Assembly: GCF_030453725.1 (NCBI RefSeq)
Contig: NZ_JAKDJU010000019.1
Location: forward strand, 1-29,803
Direction: 5' to 3'
DNA from: Brevibacterium picturae
GTDB taxonomy: Bacteria > Actinomycetota > Actinomycetes > Actinomycetales > Brevibacteriaceae
DNA: 29,803 bases
How positions within the stretch are numbered: the first letter of the stretch is position 1; each line of letters begins with the position of its first letter. The position numbers were made by a program, and so were the translations under genes. Below, one piece after another: positions 20,920 through 29,069 of this stretch. The notes under the pieces were generated by a model. That model was not told the DNA's origin and searched no databases. It saw only the letters and a list, made by a program, of their open reading frames with translations.

Positions 20920-23643
20920 ATGACTGAATCCGCGAACCCGACCCCACCCTCGGCCGAGACCGAGCCCCTCAGCCCCTCGGCGGCCTACGCTCGCTACCGC
21001 GACAGGACGGAAAAGGCACAGACTCCCTTGGGACGGTTCGCGGCCAGAACTGATTTCGAGCTCGATGACTTCCAGGTCGAGGCCTGCACCCAGCTGCAGG
21101 AAGGCAAAGACGTCCTCGTCACAGCTCCGACAGGTGCCGGCAAGACCCTCATCGCCGAATTCGCTGTCGAACTCGCCAGAGACGAGGGCAGACGGGTCTT
21201 CTACACCACCCCGATCAAGGCACTGAGCAACCAGAAGTTCAACGACCTCATGGACGTCCACGGTGTGGACAGCGTCGGACTGCTCACCGGGGACACCACG
21301 ATCCGGCGGGACGCACCGATCATCGTCATGACCACAGAGGTTCTGCGGAACATGCTGTACAACGACCTGTCTGGGCTCTCGGACCTGGGGTTCGTCGTGC
21401 TTGACGAGGTCCACTACCTGGCCGACCGCTTCCGTGGGCCGGTCTGGGAAGAGGTGATCATCCATCTTCCCGATCGGGTGCAGATGGTGTCGCTGTCGGC
21501 GACCGTATCCAACGTCGAAGAATTCGGTGCCTGGCTGCGCGAGGTGCGCGGACCCACAACGGTCGTTTCGACCTCCCACCGGCCCGTGCCGCTGGTCAAC
21601 CATGTGCTCGTCGGCCACCGCATGTACGATCTGTTCACCCATCACGATTCCGACCGGATCGATCCCGCTCTCAACCATGCGACCCGCACCCACGGAGGTC
21701 CCCGGTCGAAGCGCGAACGTGCTACCCGCGCACGGTTCCGCAGGCCCAGTCGGACCCAGGTGGTGTCCTCTCTCGCGGAGACAGGAATGCTTCCGGCGAT
21801 CATGTTCATCTTCTCCCGCAACGCCTGCGACGAGGCTGTGGAGCAGTACTTGACCTCGGGCTTCGATCTGAACTCCCGTGATGAGAAGGTCATCGTCAAT
21901 GCCGAACTCGAAAAGCTGCGCGATGAGCTGGCCAGCGAAGATCTGGGCATCCTGGGGTTCCATTCGTTCCGGGAAGGTCTCCTGCTGGGTGTCGCCGCCC
22001 ATCATGCGGGTATGATCCCGCAGTTCAAACAGCTCGTCGAAGAACTGTTCTCGCAGGGCATCATCAAAGTCATCTTCGCGACGGAGACCCTGGCGCTGGG
22101 CATCAACATGCCGGCCCGCACGGTCGTCCTTGAGAAGCTCGTGAAGTTCAATGGTGAGGCCCACGTATCGATCACGCCGGGGGAGTACACGCAGCTGACC
22201 GGGCGCGCAGGACGCCGCGGCATCGACCAGATCGGCCACGCCGTCGTCGTCTGGCATCCGAGCTTCGAGGTCAACGAGATCGCAGGGCTCGCCTCCAATC
22301 GCTCCTACGCACTCAACTCTGCCTTCGGGCCCACATACAACATGACGGCGAATCTGCTGTCCCGGATGAGCTCGGCGGAGGCCGCGAAGGTCCTTGAGAC
22401 CTCGTTCGCGCAGTTCCAGGCGGACAAGGCTGTCGTCGGTCTGGCGAAGAAGGTGCGGAAGAACGAGTCGACGATCGAAGCCTACGAGAAGTCGATGGAG
22501 TGCGAGCTCGGGGACTTCGCCGAGTATGCGCGGCTGCGGCAGGCGATCAGCGATACCCAGAAGCAGGAGACACGCACCAAGTCGAAGAACCGGCAGCGTG
22601 AGATCGTCGAGTCGCTGAGTGCGCTCAAGATCGGCGATGTCGTGACCCTGCCCGCGAAGCGGGTTGAGGGCACTGCTGTCATCATCGCGCCCATGAGTTC
22701 CCGTGACGGGGGCTCACGGCTGCCGACGGTATTGACCGAGCAGGGAAAAGTGTGGCACCTGCGGCCCCACGAGGTGACCGAACCGCTGCCGGCACAGGGC
22801 CGGGTCCGTGTCCCGAAGAAGTTCAACCACAGGCAGGCAGGGGACCGACGGCAGCTGCTGGGCATCCTCAACGACGCCAAACACGAGGGCAAGGTCGATC
22901 TCGAGGCGCACTGGGAATCCTCGCCAGGCGCCCGCGGTGTGAGCGCGAGCGTGGCAGAGATGACCGCACAGCTGCGCGCCCACCCCTGCCACGAGTGCCC
23001 GGACCGCGAGATGCACGCCAGGTGGGCCAACCGAGCAGCCAAACTGGTCAAGGACAACGATTCCCTCATTGCCCGCATCGAGGGTCGGACGACGTCGATC
23101 GCTCTCGTCTTCGAACGCGTCCAGGACGTGCTGCGGACCCTCGGATTCGACCCTGAACAGTCCGATATGCTGCGCCGAATCTACGGTGAGCGGGACCTGC
23201 TCGTGGCCCTGACCATCCGAGCAGGTCTGTGGGACGAGCTCGTCGAACCCGAACTCGCGGCTTTCGCGTCGTGCTTCGTCTTCCAGTCCCGGCGCGGTGA
23301 CACCCTCCACCCGGAGCGCGCCCCGAGCCGTGACCTCAAGGTCAATGGTGATGAGGCGGTGACGATCTGGCGCAAGCTGTTCCAACTGGAGGAACAGCAC
23401 GCCCTGTCGACCACGCAGGAACCCGACCGGGGGCTGTTCAAACCGATGTATCGCTGGACCGAAGGCAAGAACCTCGCTGACTCCCTGCGCGGGAGCGACA
23501 TCGCTGCCGGGGACTTCGTCCGTTGGGCCAAGCAGAGCCTCGACCTTCTCGGTCAGGTCGCCGAGGTGACCGAACCGGAGACTGCTGTGCGCATCCGTCG
23601 CACCATCGAAGCGATCCGGCGCGGAGTCGTGGCCGACTCCTGA
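20920..23643 (+). CDS. helY: DEAD/DEAH-box RNA helicase, Ski2/HelY type
   Basis: Superfamily 2 helicase of 907 residues. The start is ATG 20920, preceded by GAGAGAAG and 7 bp after the tatC stop, instead of the in-frame upstream codon at 20905. Motifs: APTGAGKT (69-76), TTPIKALSNQK (96-106), DEVH (162-165), SLSATVSN, GINMPARTVV and QLTGRAGRRGID. The second half carries the Ski2-like arch/insertion (KRVEGTAVIIAP) and the family-typical HPCHECPDREMHARWANR. It is expected to unwind structured RNA in processing or decay. The tatA-tatC-helY order is conserved in actinobacteria. Confidence 0.94.
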   Translation: MTESANPTPPSAETEPLSPSAAYARYRDRTEKAQTPLGRFAARTDFELDDFQVEACTQLQEGKDVLVTAPTGAGKTLIAEFAVELARDEGRRVFYTTPIKALSNQKFNDLMDVHGVDSVGLLTGDTTIRRDAPIIVMTTEVLRNMLYNDLSGLSDLGFVVLDEVHYLADRFRGPVWEEVIIHLPDRVQMVSLSATVSNVEEFGAWLREVRGPTTVVSTSHRPVPLVNHVLVGHRMYDLFTHHDSDRIDPALNHATRTHGGPRSKRERATRARFRRPSRTQVVSSLAETGMLPAIMFIFSRNACDEAVEQYLTSGFDLNSRDEKVIVNAELEKLRDELASEDLGILGFHSFREGLLLGVAAHHAGMIPQFKQLVEELFSQGIIKVIFATETLALGINMPARTVVLEKLVKFNGEAHVSITPGEYTQLTGRAGRRGIDQIGHAVVVWHPSFEVNEIAGLASNRSYALNSAFGPTYNMTANLLSRMSSAEAAKVLETSFAQFQADKAVVGLAKKVRKNESTIEAYEKSMECELGDFAEYARLRQAISDTQKQETRTKSKNRQREIVESLSALKIGDVVTLPAKRVEGTAVIIAPMSSRDGGSRLPTVLTEQGKVWHLRPHEVTEPLPAQGRVRVPKKFNHRQAGDRRQLLGILNDAKHEGKVDLEAHWESSPGARGVSASVAEMTAQLRAHPCHECPDREMHARWANRAAKLVKDNDSLIARIEGRTTSIALVFERVQDVLRTLGFDPEQSDMLRRIYGERDLLVALTIRAGLWDELVEPELAAFASCFVFQSRRGDTLHPERAPSRDLKVNGDEAVTIWRKLFQLEEQHALSTTQEPDRGLFKPMYRWTEGKNLADSLRGSDIAAGDFVRWAKQSLDLLGQVAEVTEPETAVRIRRTIEAIRRGVVADS

Positions 23644-23670
23644 GCAGCCGATCTTCCCCGGCCTCAGCAG

Positions 23671-23702
23671 TGGGCCCACCTTCAGATGGGGAGGTGGGCC
23701 CA
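23671..23702. terminator. Bidirectional intrinsic terminator between helY and secA2
   Basis: TGGGCCCACCT (23671-23681) and AGGTGGGCCCA (23692-23702) form a perfect 11-bp GC-rich stem with a 10-nt loop. It sits 27 nt after the helY stop and 8 nt from the secA2 stop on the other strand. U-tracts are absent, as often in high-GC actinobacteria. Confidence 0.8.
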
Positions 23703-23710
23703 GATGCTCC

Positions 23711-25972
23711 TCAGCGCTTGACCTTCTTGACGATGTTCTCGATGTCGGAGCCGAATGCGCTCTCCGTGGTCAGGTACGTCCACGTCGACGACGGCCGTTT
23801 GAGACCGTGTGAGGCCAAGTCGATACCCGTATCCGTGAACTCGGATTCCTCGATCGTGGACGCGGAATCCTCGATGACATCGGACCAGAACGAAGAGAAG
23901 ATACGGATCGATTCCGTATTGAACGCCTCATGCGGTTTCTCACGTGCGAATGTGCGCAGATGGATGCCCTCACGCAGATCGTTGAGGAAGGCCAGGTGGT
24001 CGACCCAGCGTGCATCGAGATGGAACAGCATCACCTCGCGCAGCGTCGCGTCGACGAGCTCCTGCGGGTGCTTGGCCGACAGTTCCTTCGCCACATCGCC
24101 GAGGCGGTCCTTGAGCTCATCGATCGCCTCATCATCGACACGCAGCTCGTGGCGCCTGGCGAGGACGAGATCTCGCTGTTTGGCCATCAGCTCGTTGAAC
24201 TTCCACGTGTCGCGGTGCAGCGCCGTGTTCTGGCCCTCTGCGATGCGCTGAGCATGTTCGACGAGGCCCAGTGCACGCTTCGACTCGATCCATCCGGTCT
24301 CATCTCCTTCGGAGACGAAGCGCTGGATCTCAGGCACACGCGTCAGAAGTTCATCCTCGAGGCTGGTGAAGAATACCGACGTGCCCGGATCGCCCTGGCG
24401 TCCGGCACGTCCGCGCAGCTGGTCATCGAGACGTGAGGACGGGTACCGTCCGGCTCCGATGACCAGCAGTCCGCCGGCATCGGCGACGCCGTCGTCGGCC
24501 AGGCGGATGTCGGTGCCGCGCCCGGCCATCTGAGTCGACACGGTGACGGCCCCGGGGGCACCGGCGGCCGCGATGACCTCGGCTTCGAGCGAATCGTCCT
24601 TGGCGTTGAGGACCGTGACCTCGATGCCGCGCTCGGTCAGCCGTGTCGCCAGCGATTCGCTCTCCGCCACAGAGGAGGTGCCGATGAGCACCGGGCGATC
24701 CTTGCTGTGGTTCTCCGCGACCTCATCGACGATCGCGCGTTCCTTCGACTCCTGATACGTGTAGAGCCGATCCGGTTCGTCAATGCGGATAACAGGCAGG
24801 TGCGTGTCGACGGGGACGATCTCGAGGCTGTAGAACTCCCGCAGGTCATCACCGACAGCCAGCGCGGTTCCCGTCATTCCGCAGACGGTTTCGTAGCCGT
24901 GGATGAGCTCTTCGACGGTCATCTGGTCCAGGATCTCACCGCTTTCGGTGGTGCCGACGTCCTCCTTGGCCTCCACTGCGGCCTGCAAACCGTCCGGCCA
25001 GCGCTGGAGTTCGGCCACACGCCCACGTGAGGCGGAGATGAGTTTGACCCTACCGTCGACGACCAGATAATCGACATCTCGCTTGACCAAGGACTTCGCA
25101 TACAGGGCGAGGTTGACCGCCGCGAGGTCGGAGGCGTCTTCACCGAAGAGCTCGACATCGAGTTCTGCTTCGACTCGGTTGATTCCTTCGTCTGTGAGGG
25201 AGACCGCCTGGTGATCCTGGCTGACTTCGTAATGGGTGTCGGGCTCGAGCGTCTCGACGAGTGCCGCGATTTGAGCGTTGGCGTCTTCGACACTGGCCGA
25301 GCCTGCGAGGACGAGTGGGACACGGGCCTCGTCGATGAGTACGGAATCGGCTTCATCGACGATGACGACATCGCGGTCCGGGACGCGGATCTGGGCGTCG
25401 TCGGTGGCGAAGCGGTCACGCAGCACGTCGAAGCCGACTTCGGTTACAGAGGCGTAGAGAACCTCAGCACCATAGGCTTCGCGCCGTTCGGTCTCGCTCT
25501 GAGCTCCGGAAATCGAGGCCGACTGCACACCGAGGAGGTCGAAGAGCGGTTTCATCCAGGTGCGGTCACGGACAGCGAGATAGTCGTTGACGCTGACCAC
25601 GTGGACCCGGCGGCCCTGCAGAGCGTAGCCGGCAGCGGCCAGAGCACCGACGAGGGTCTTGCCCTCACCGGTGGCCATCTGTACGACGTTCGCCTGCAGG
25701 AGCCCGACGAGACCCTTGAGCTGCGTGTCATAGGCACGCTCGTCGAGGGAGCGTTCGGCCGCCTCGCGGGCCAGCGCGCAGTAGCGGACGAGGTTGTCCT
25801 GCACAGAGCCTGAGGTGAAGATGTCGGCCGCGGCCTCCGTCAGGCCACTGTCGTCCAGCTCCGCGTACTCACGACTCGCGGCCGCCATATCGTCGGCGGC
25901 CTTATCGAACCATCCCGTGGCTTTGTCCGCCTGTGCGCCGGGTCGGTTGAGCAGTCGTGAAAAGAAACCCAT
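23711..25972 (-). CDS. secA2: Accessory preprotein translocase ATPase SecA2
   Basis: ATPase driving export of a subset of proteins through SecYEG. The 753-residue product is shorter than housekeeping SecA (about 850-950) and lacks the C-terminal zinc-binding tail, ending IENIVKKVKR, which marks it as SecA2. Motifs are QMATGEGKT (98-106), VVIVDEADSVLIDEAR with DEAD at 206-209, VCGMTGTA, TVSTQMAGRGTDIRL and RLDDQLRGRAGRQGDPG. The ATG at 25972 has an AAGGA site 8 nt upstream and a TAGAAT -10 element farther up. It follows the nuclease-fusion gene by 42 bp. Confidence 0.94.
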   Translation of the reverse strand: MGFFSRLLNRPGAQADKATGWFDKAADDMAAASREYAELDDSGLTEAAADIFTSGSVQDNLVRYCALAREAAERSLDERAYDTQLKGLVGLLQANVVQMATGEGKTLVGALAAAGYALQGRRVHVVSVNDYLAVRDRTWMKPLFDLLGVQSASISGAQSETERREAYGAEVLYASVTEVGFDVLRDRFATDDAQIRVPDRDVVIVDEADSVLIDEARVPLVLAGSASVEDANAQIAALVETLEPDTHYEVSQDHQAVSLTDEGINRVEAELDVELFGEDASDLAAVNLALYAKSLVKRDVDYLVVDGRVKLISASRGRVAELQRWPDGLQAAVEAKEDVGTTESGEILDQMTVEELIHGYETVCGMTGTALAVGDDLREFYSLEIVPVDTHLPVIRIDEPDRLYTYQESKERAIVDEVAENHSKDRPVLIGTSSVAESESLATRLTERGIEVTVLNAKDDSLEAEVIAAAGAPGAVTVSTQMAGRGTDIRLADDGVADAGGLLVIGAGRYPSSRLDDQLRGRAGRQGDPGTSVFFTSLEDELLTRVPEIQRFVSEGDETGWIESKRALGLVEHAQRIAEGQNTALHRDTWKFNELMAKQRDLVLARRHELRVDDEAIDELKDRLGDVAKELSAKHPQELVDATLREVMLFHLDARWVDHLAFLNDLREGIHLRTFAREKPHEAFNTESIRIFSSFWSDVIEDSASTIEESEFTDTGIDLASHGLKRPSSTWTYLTTESAFGSDIENIVKKVKR

Positions 25973-26004
25973 TATCGTCCTTCGTCGAGTGATGGTCGCA
26001 GTTG

Positions 26005-26010
26005 ATTCTA
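26005..26010 (-). promoter_or_regulatory. -10 element (TAGAAT) for secA2
   Basis: Minus-strand TAGAAT lies 32 nt before the secA2 ATG and only a few bases after the stop of the upstream nuclease gene. The AAGGA ribosome binding site follows. Confidence 0.5.
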
Positions 26011-26014
26011 TCGT

Positions 26015-27748
26015 TCAGGCCATGGGCCAGGAGCCATCGACGACGGCTTCGGCGTTGCCCTTTCTGCGCAGCCAAGATTGCAGGTCAGCAGCCTGAGCGC
26101 GTTTCCATTCGCCTTGGGAGGTCATGATTTCGTCCCGAGTGAGCTTGGCAATGTCCTCCGAGTTCTGGGCCAATGCTCGGGAAATGTCCAGGGCGGCAAG
26201 GGCATCGGCGGCGGCATCGTGGGCGTCGAGCAGCGTGACCTCCCACCGTTTGGCGGTCTCGGTCAGGGTTCTCTTGCCACGGCGGAACTGTTCGACGCGT
26301 TTGTCCAGAACGAAGGTGTCGATGATTGTCGGCAGCAGTGCAGCGAGGTCGATGTGCGGCTGGTGGCGTCTGACCTCGGCCGCCAGAACGCTGAGGTCGT
26401 AGACGACGTTGTGACCGACGACGACTGCGTCGTCTGCCTTGAGGTCGGCCAGGACTGTGCAGAGTTCGGCCACGACCTCGGCAACCGGAGCTCCATTGGC
26501 CTGGGCGAATTCGGTGGTGATGCCGTGAACGGCGCGAGCCGGTTCGGGAATCTCGACTCCGGGATCGGCCAGCCAGGTGCGAGAGCTGTCGCCGGATTCG
26601 ACGAACGCCGCAGTGACGATTCTGGCGGTCGAGGGATCGACGCCGGTCGTCTCCAAATCGAAACCGACCAGCCGAGACTGCGACCACGACTCAGCAGAGA
26701 CAGGACCGGGAAGCGGCGTGGCAGCAGACACAGCAGCAGGGACCTGGGCAGGAGAGGAGGCCTGGGCCGGGGGAGCAGCGGCCGTGGAGGTGGGCATCGG
26801 TGACGGACGTGCGACTGCTCCTGGGCCCGGGTCGCGGTCGGCACCGCCGAGAGCGGCGATGAGGTTGTCGACCGAGCGGCGGATGTTCTGACCGCGTGCT
26901 GCGGCCTCCACAGCAGCGCGATCGAGTACGCCCGGCACGGTTTCGAGGTCGAGTCCATGAGCGACATCGGTCAGGCACCGCATGACCTCGATGGTCTTGT
27001 GCAGCGTCTCCTCTTCCTCGATCAGGGTGTTCGCTCGCTTGGGGCTGAGACCACCGGTCTTCACACCGGCCTTCGCCGCCTTGATGATGGATGCGAGGGA
27101 ACCGAAGTTCGCCAGCAGCGTCGCCGCGGTCTTCTCTCCGATCCCCGGTGCTCCCGGCAGCCCGTCAGAGGGATCACCGCGCAGAGCGGCGAGCTCACGG
27201 TAGCGCGTCCCGTCGGGCACACCATAGGTCTCGGGCAGATCGGACTGGGTGATGGCCTCCCACTCTCCGCCCTTGCGCGGACGGAGCACGCTGACGTCGG
27301 CGGCGGCATCGATGAGGGCGAGAAGATCACGGTCGGGGGAGACGATGACCACGGGGGTGCGTGACTGGGCGGCCATGGTCGCGATGACGTCGTCGGCCTC
27401 GGTGCCGTCCACCTCGGCGATGGGGATACCGGCGGCACTCATAACGGCGGTCATGATCGGCAGCTGCACTGCCAATTCGGATGGGATCTCCGTGCCCGCC
27501 TCGGCGTCCTTGACACGGGCGGCCTTGTATTCGGGCATGATCGCGGTGCGGAAGGCGGGTCGCCAGTCGGCGTCCATGGTCGCCACGACTCTCGGGGAGT
27601 CGAAGCGGCGGATCATCTGTGCGATCGCATCGAGGACGCCGCGCACAGCATTGACCGGCTGGCCTTCGTCGTTGACGATCGAATCGGGAACCGAATAGAA
27701 GGCACGGTAGTACAGGGCAGGAGTGTCGATCAGAACCAAGGGCTTCAC
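26015..27748 (-). CDS. 5'-3' exonuclease (FEN) fused to DnaQ-like 3'-5' exonuclease
   Basis: I place the start at GTG 27748 (577 residues; MKPLVLIDTPALYYRAF) because the FEN fold begins there and a TATCGT element lies 8 nt upstream; the frame stays open to 28303 but that runs under the divergent gene. Residues 1-300 are a Pol I-type 5'-3' exonuclease: D8, T-E117-A-D119-D120, S-P-D139-R-D141, and GD192PSD195GLPGAPGIGEKTA (helix-3-turn-helix). Residues of about 303-355 are an Ala/Pro-rich linker. Residues 360-525 are a DEDDh exonuclease: D364-L-E366, H446-N-VVY-D451, and H510-xxxx-D515. No polymerase domain is present. Stand-alone forms of both halves are known in actinobacteria; the fusion is unusual. 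Confidence 0.92.
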   Translation of the reverse strand: MKPLVLIDTPALYYRAFYSVPDSIVNDEGQPVNAVRGVLDAIAQMIRRFDSPRVVATMDADWRPAFRTAIMPEYKAARVKDAEAGTEIPSELAVQLPIMTAVMSAAGIPIAEVDGTEADDVIATMAAQSRTPVVIVSPDRDLLALIDAAADVSVLRPRKGGEWEAITQSDLPETYGVPDGTRYRELAALRGDPSDGLPGAPGIGEKTAATLLANFGSLASIIKAAKAGVKTGGLSPKRANTLIEEEETLHKTIEVMRCLTDVAHGLDLETVPGVLDRAAVEAAARGQNIRRSVDNLIAALGGADRDPGPGAVARPSPMPTSTAAAPPAQASSPAQVPAAVSAATPLPGPVSAESWSQSRLVGFDLETTGVDPSTARIVTAAFVESGDSSRTWLADPGVEIPEPARAVHGITTEFAQANGAPVAEVVAELCTVLADLKADDAVVVGHNVVYDLSVLAAEVRRHQPHIDLAALLPTIIDTFVLDKRVEQFRRGKRTLTETAKRWEVTLLDAHDAAADALAALDISRALAQNSEDIAKLTRDEIMTSQGEWKRAQAADLQSWLRRKGNAEAVVDGSWPMA

Positions 27749-27756
27749 ACTCGATG

Positions 27757-27762
27757 ACGATA
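27757..27762 (-). promoter_or_regulatory. -10 element (TATCGT) for the nuclease fusion gene
   Basis: On the minus strand TATCGT lies 8 nt before the GTG at 27748 with no clear ribosome binding site. It supports that start over upstream in-frame codons. Confidence 0.5.
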
Positions 27763-27807
27763 CCCGACACCCCTGACGCCAGTGCAACGGCGCTGACGGC
27801 AGAGGTG

Positions 27808-27813
27808 TAGCGT
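27808..27813 (+). promoter_or_regulatory. -10 element (TAGCGT) for amidohydrolase-like gene
   Basis: TAGCGT lies 7 nt before GTG 27821, pointing to a leaderless transcript starting there. Confidence 0.45.
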
Positions 27814-27820
27814 GTCGGCT

Positions 27821-28762
27821 GTGACTATGTACTTTGGTGGAGATGTATACAGCAGTGTCGACCCCTTTGCGACTGCCTTGGGCACGAAGGACGGGAAGGT
27901 CTCGTTCATCGGCTCCGATGAGGCCGCGCTTGCTTTGGAACCCGACGCGATCAATCTGGACGGTGACTTCCTGACCCCTGGTTTCGTCCATGCGGGACTG
28001 ACCCTCGGCGAGGCCGCTCCCGACGGCCAGCGGCTCCTCGACTTCGGATTCACTCACGTGCACATCCTCGGCACAGCCGCTGCTGTGGAGGACTTCCGCG
28101 CCAGCGCACCCAGCGGGCTGGCGATCATCGCATATCCCGAGATCGGTACCGAGGCTACTGCGGCCTCGGACCAGATCGACGAGGGGGCGAGCATCGCTGC
28201 GGCCGACTTTCTCGCGCTCCACGAAATGCCGGAGACGGCGCTGTACATCCGCGTCGAATCGAACCCGCGCCTCGGTGAGGTCCTCGACCGTGTGCGAGAG
28301 CATGCTGCACTGGCTCAGCGCAGCGGATACCGTCTGCTGCTGGACTTCAGCGTCGACGAGGAATTCGTCACGCCGCTCGGTTACTCCGGCATTGCGATCA
28401 CCCTCGACCCCGCGCAGGCGCAGCCTCTGGCGCAGCTGTTGTCGGCGGGCGCCCAGGTGTCGTGGACGGATTCACAGGATTCGCCCTGGGCGACGGTGCG
28501 TTCGGCCGTTGTCGGCGAGAACGGAATCGGAGCTCGCGCTGCGTTCAATGCGGCCACCCGGTTCGCGCATCGGGCCGCAGGCAATCCGGACGGGGGAGTC
28601 CTCGCCCCGGGAGCCGAGGCGGATTACGTGCGCTGGCAAGTCGACAAACTCGTCGTTCAGGTCGCAGATGCCCGTGTTGCCGCATGGAGCACCGATCCTC
28701 GCTCGGGCACCCCCGGCCTGCCGGAACTCTCACCCGACGTTGCACTGCCGACCCGCGTGTGA
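27821..28762 (+). CDS. Amidohydrolase-like protein lacking the HxH metal site
   Basis: The 313-residue product (start GTG 27821; GTG 27812 and ATG 27827 are alternatives) opens like an amidohydrolase composite domain: FGGDVYSSVDPFATALGTKDG, then VSFIGSDEAA, then DGDFLTPGFVHAG. In active members the last stretch reads PGFVDxHxH, whose two His bind metal; here it is FVHAGLTL with neither. The middle region is short compared with the usual 400 or more residues, while the C-terminal GVLAPGAEADYVRWQVD matches the amidohydrolase return strand. I read it as a degenerate family member, either non-enzymatic or decaying, although the frame is intact. Its partner gene ppm1 lies downstream. Confidence 0.75.
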   Translation: MTMYFGGDVYSSVDPFATALGTKDGKVSFIGSDEAALALEPDAINLDGDFLTPGFVHAGLTLGEAAPDGQRLLDFGFTHVHILGTAAAVEDFRASAPSGLAIIAYPEIGTEATAASDQIDEGASIAAADFLALHEMPETALYIRVESNPRLGEVLDRVREHAALAQRSGYRLLLDFSVDEEFVTPLGYSGIAITLDPAQAQPLAQLLSAGAQVSWTDSQDSPWATVRSAVVGENGIGARAAFNAATRFAHRAAGNPDGGVLAPGAEADYVRWQVDKLVVQVADARVAAWSTDPRSGTPGLPELSPDVALPTRV

Positions 28763-28868
28763 CTCGGCGAAGACGCCAAGAGCCGAACACCCGGGCTGAT
28801 TCCGGGTCGGAGCGAAACAATCAAGACGACACGCCGACGGCGAAGTATTTTTATCATCTTGCCTTGCG

Positions 28869-28904
28869 TCTGACCTGGACATTTGGACATCACCCCAGGT
28901 CAGA
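28869..28904. repeat. Perfect 10-bp inverted repeat, possible operator or terminator
   Basis: TCTGACCTGG (28869-28878) and CCAGGTCAGA (28895-28904) are exact reverse complements separated by 16 nt. GAGATTTTG follows, a modest T-run that could make it a terminator for the upstream gene; the spacing would also suit a regulator site. Confidence 0.55.
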
Positions 28905-29056
28905 GAGATTTTGCAAAGGCCTCGGCAGCCACTAGATTCGTTGTTGGCATTCCACAGCAGCTGGGATGGAGTCGGCACCCCCGTCATTAGATAACTCGTT
29001 TCCCAACGTGGTCCGAAGGCGAGGGTGTCGGCTCATATTTTCCTCTCGTCGCGGCG

Positions 29057-29062
29057 TATCGT
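29057..29062 (+). promoter_or_regulatory. -10 element (TATCGT) for ppm1
   Basis: TATCGT lies 7 nt before GTG 29070, with no ribosome binding site, consistent with a leaderless start. Confidence 0.5.
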
Positions 29063-29069
29063 GGTGGCC

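Larger units (their letters stand above)
28763..29069. other. 307-bp intergenic region upstream of ppm1
   Basis: No convincing gene on either strand. It holds a weak hairpin soon after the preceding stop (ACCCGG 28789-28794 / CCGGGT 28802-28807), an AT-rich patch around 28844-28858 (AAGTATTTTTATCAT) unlike the surrounding DNA, a perfect 10-bp inverted repeat at 28869-28904, and the ppm1 promoter at its end. This is the longest gene-free stretch in the window. Confidence 0.6.

Noticed and set aside
20866..22257. A 463-codon open frame on the minus strand
   Set aside because: It lies antisense to helY, whose helicase motifs are unambiguous; no ribosome binding site or family features.
27749..28303. 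Upstream extension of the nuclease fusion gene by about 185 codons
   Set aside because: The extension is antisense to the amidohydrolase-like gene, has no domain similarity, and the FEN fold begins right at the GTG 27748.
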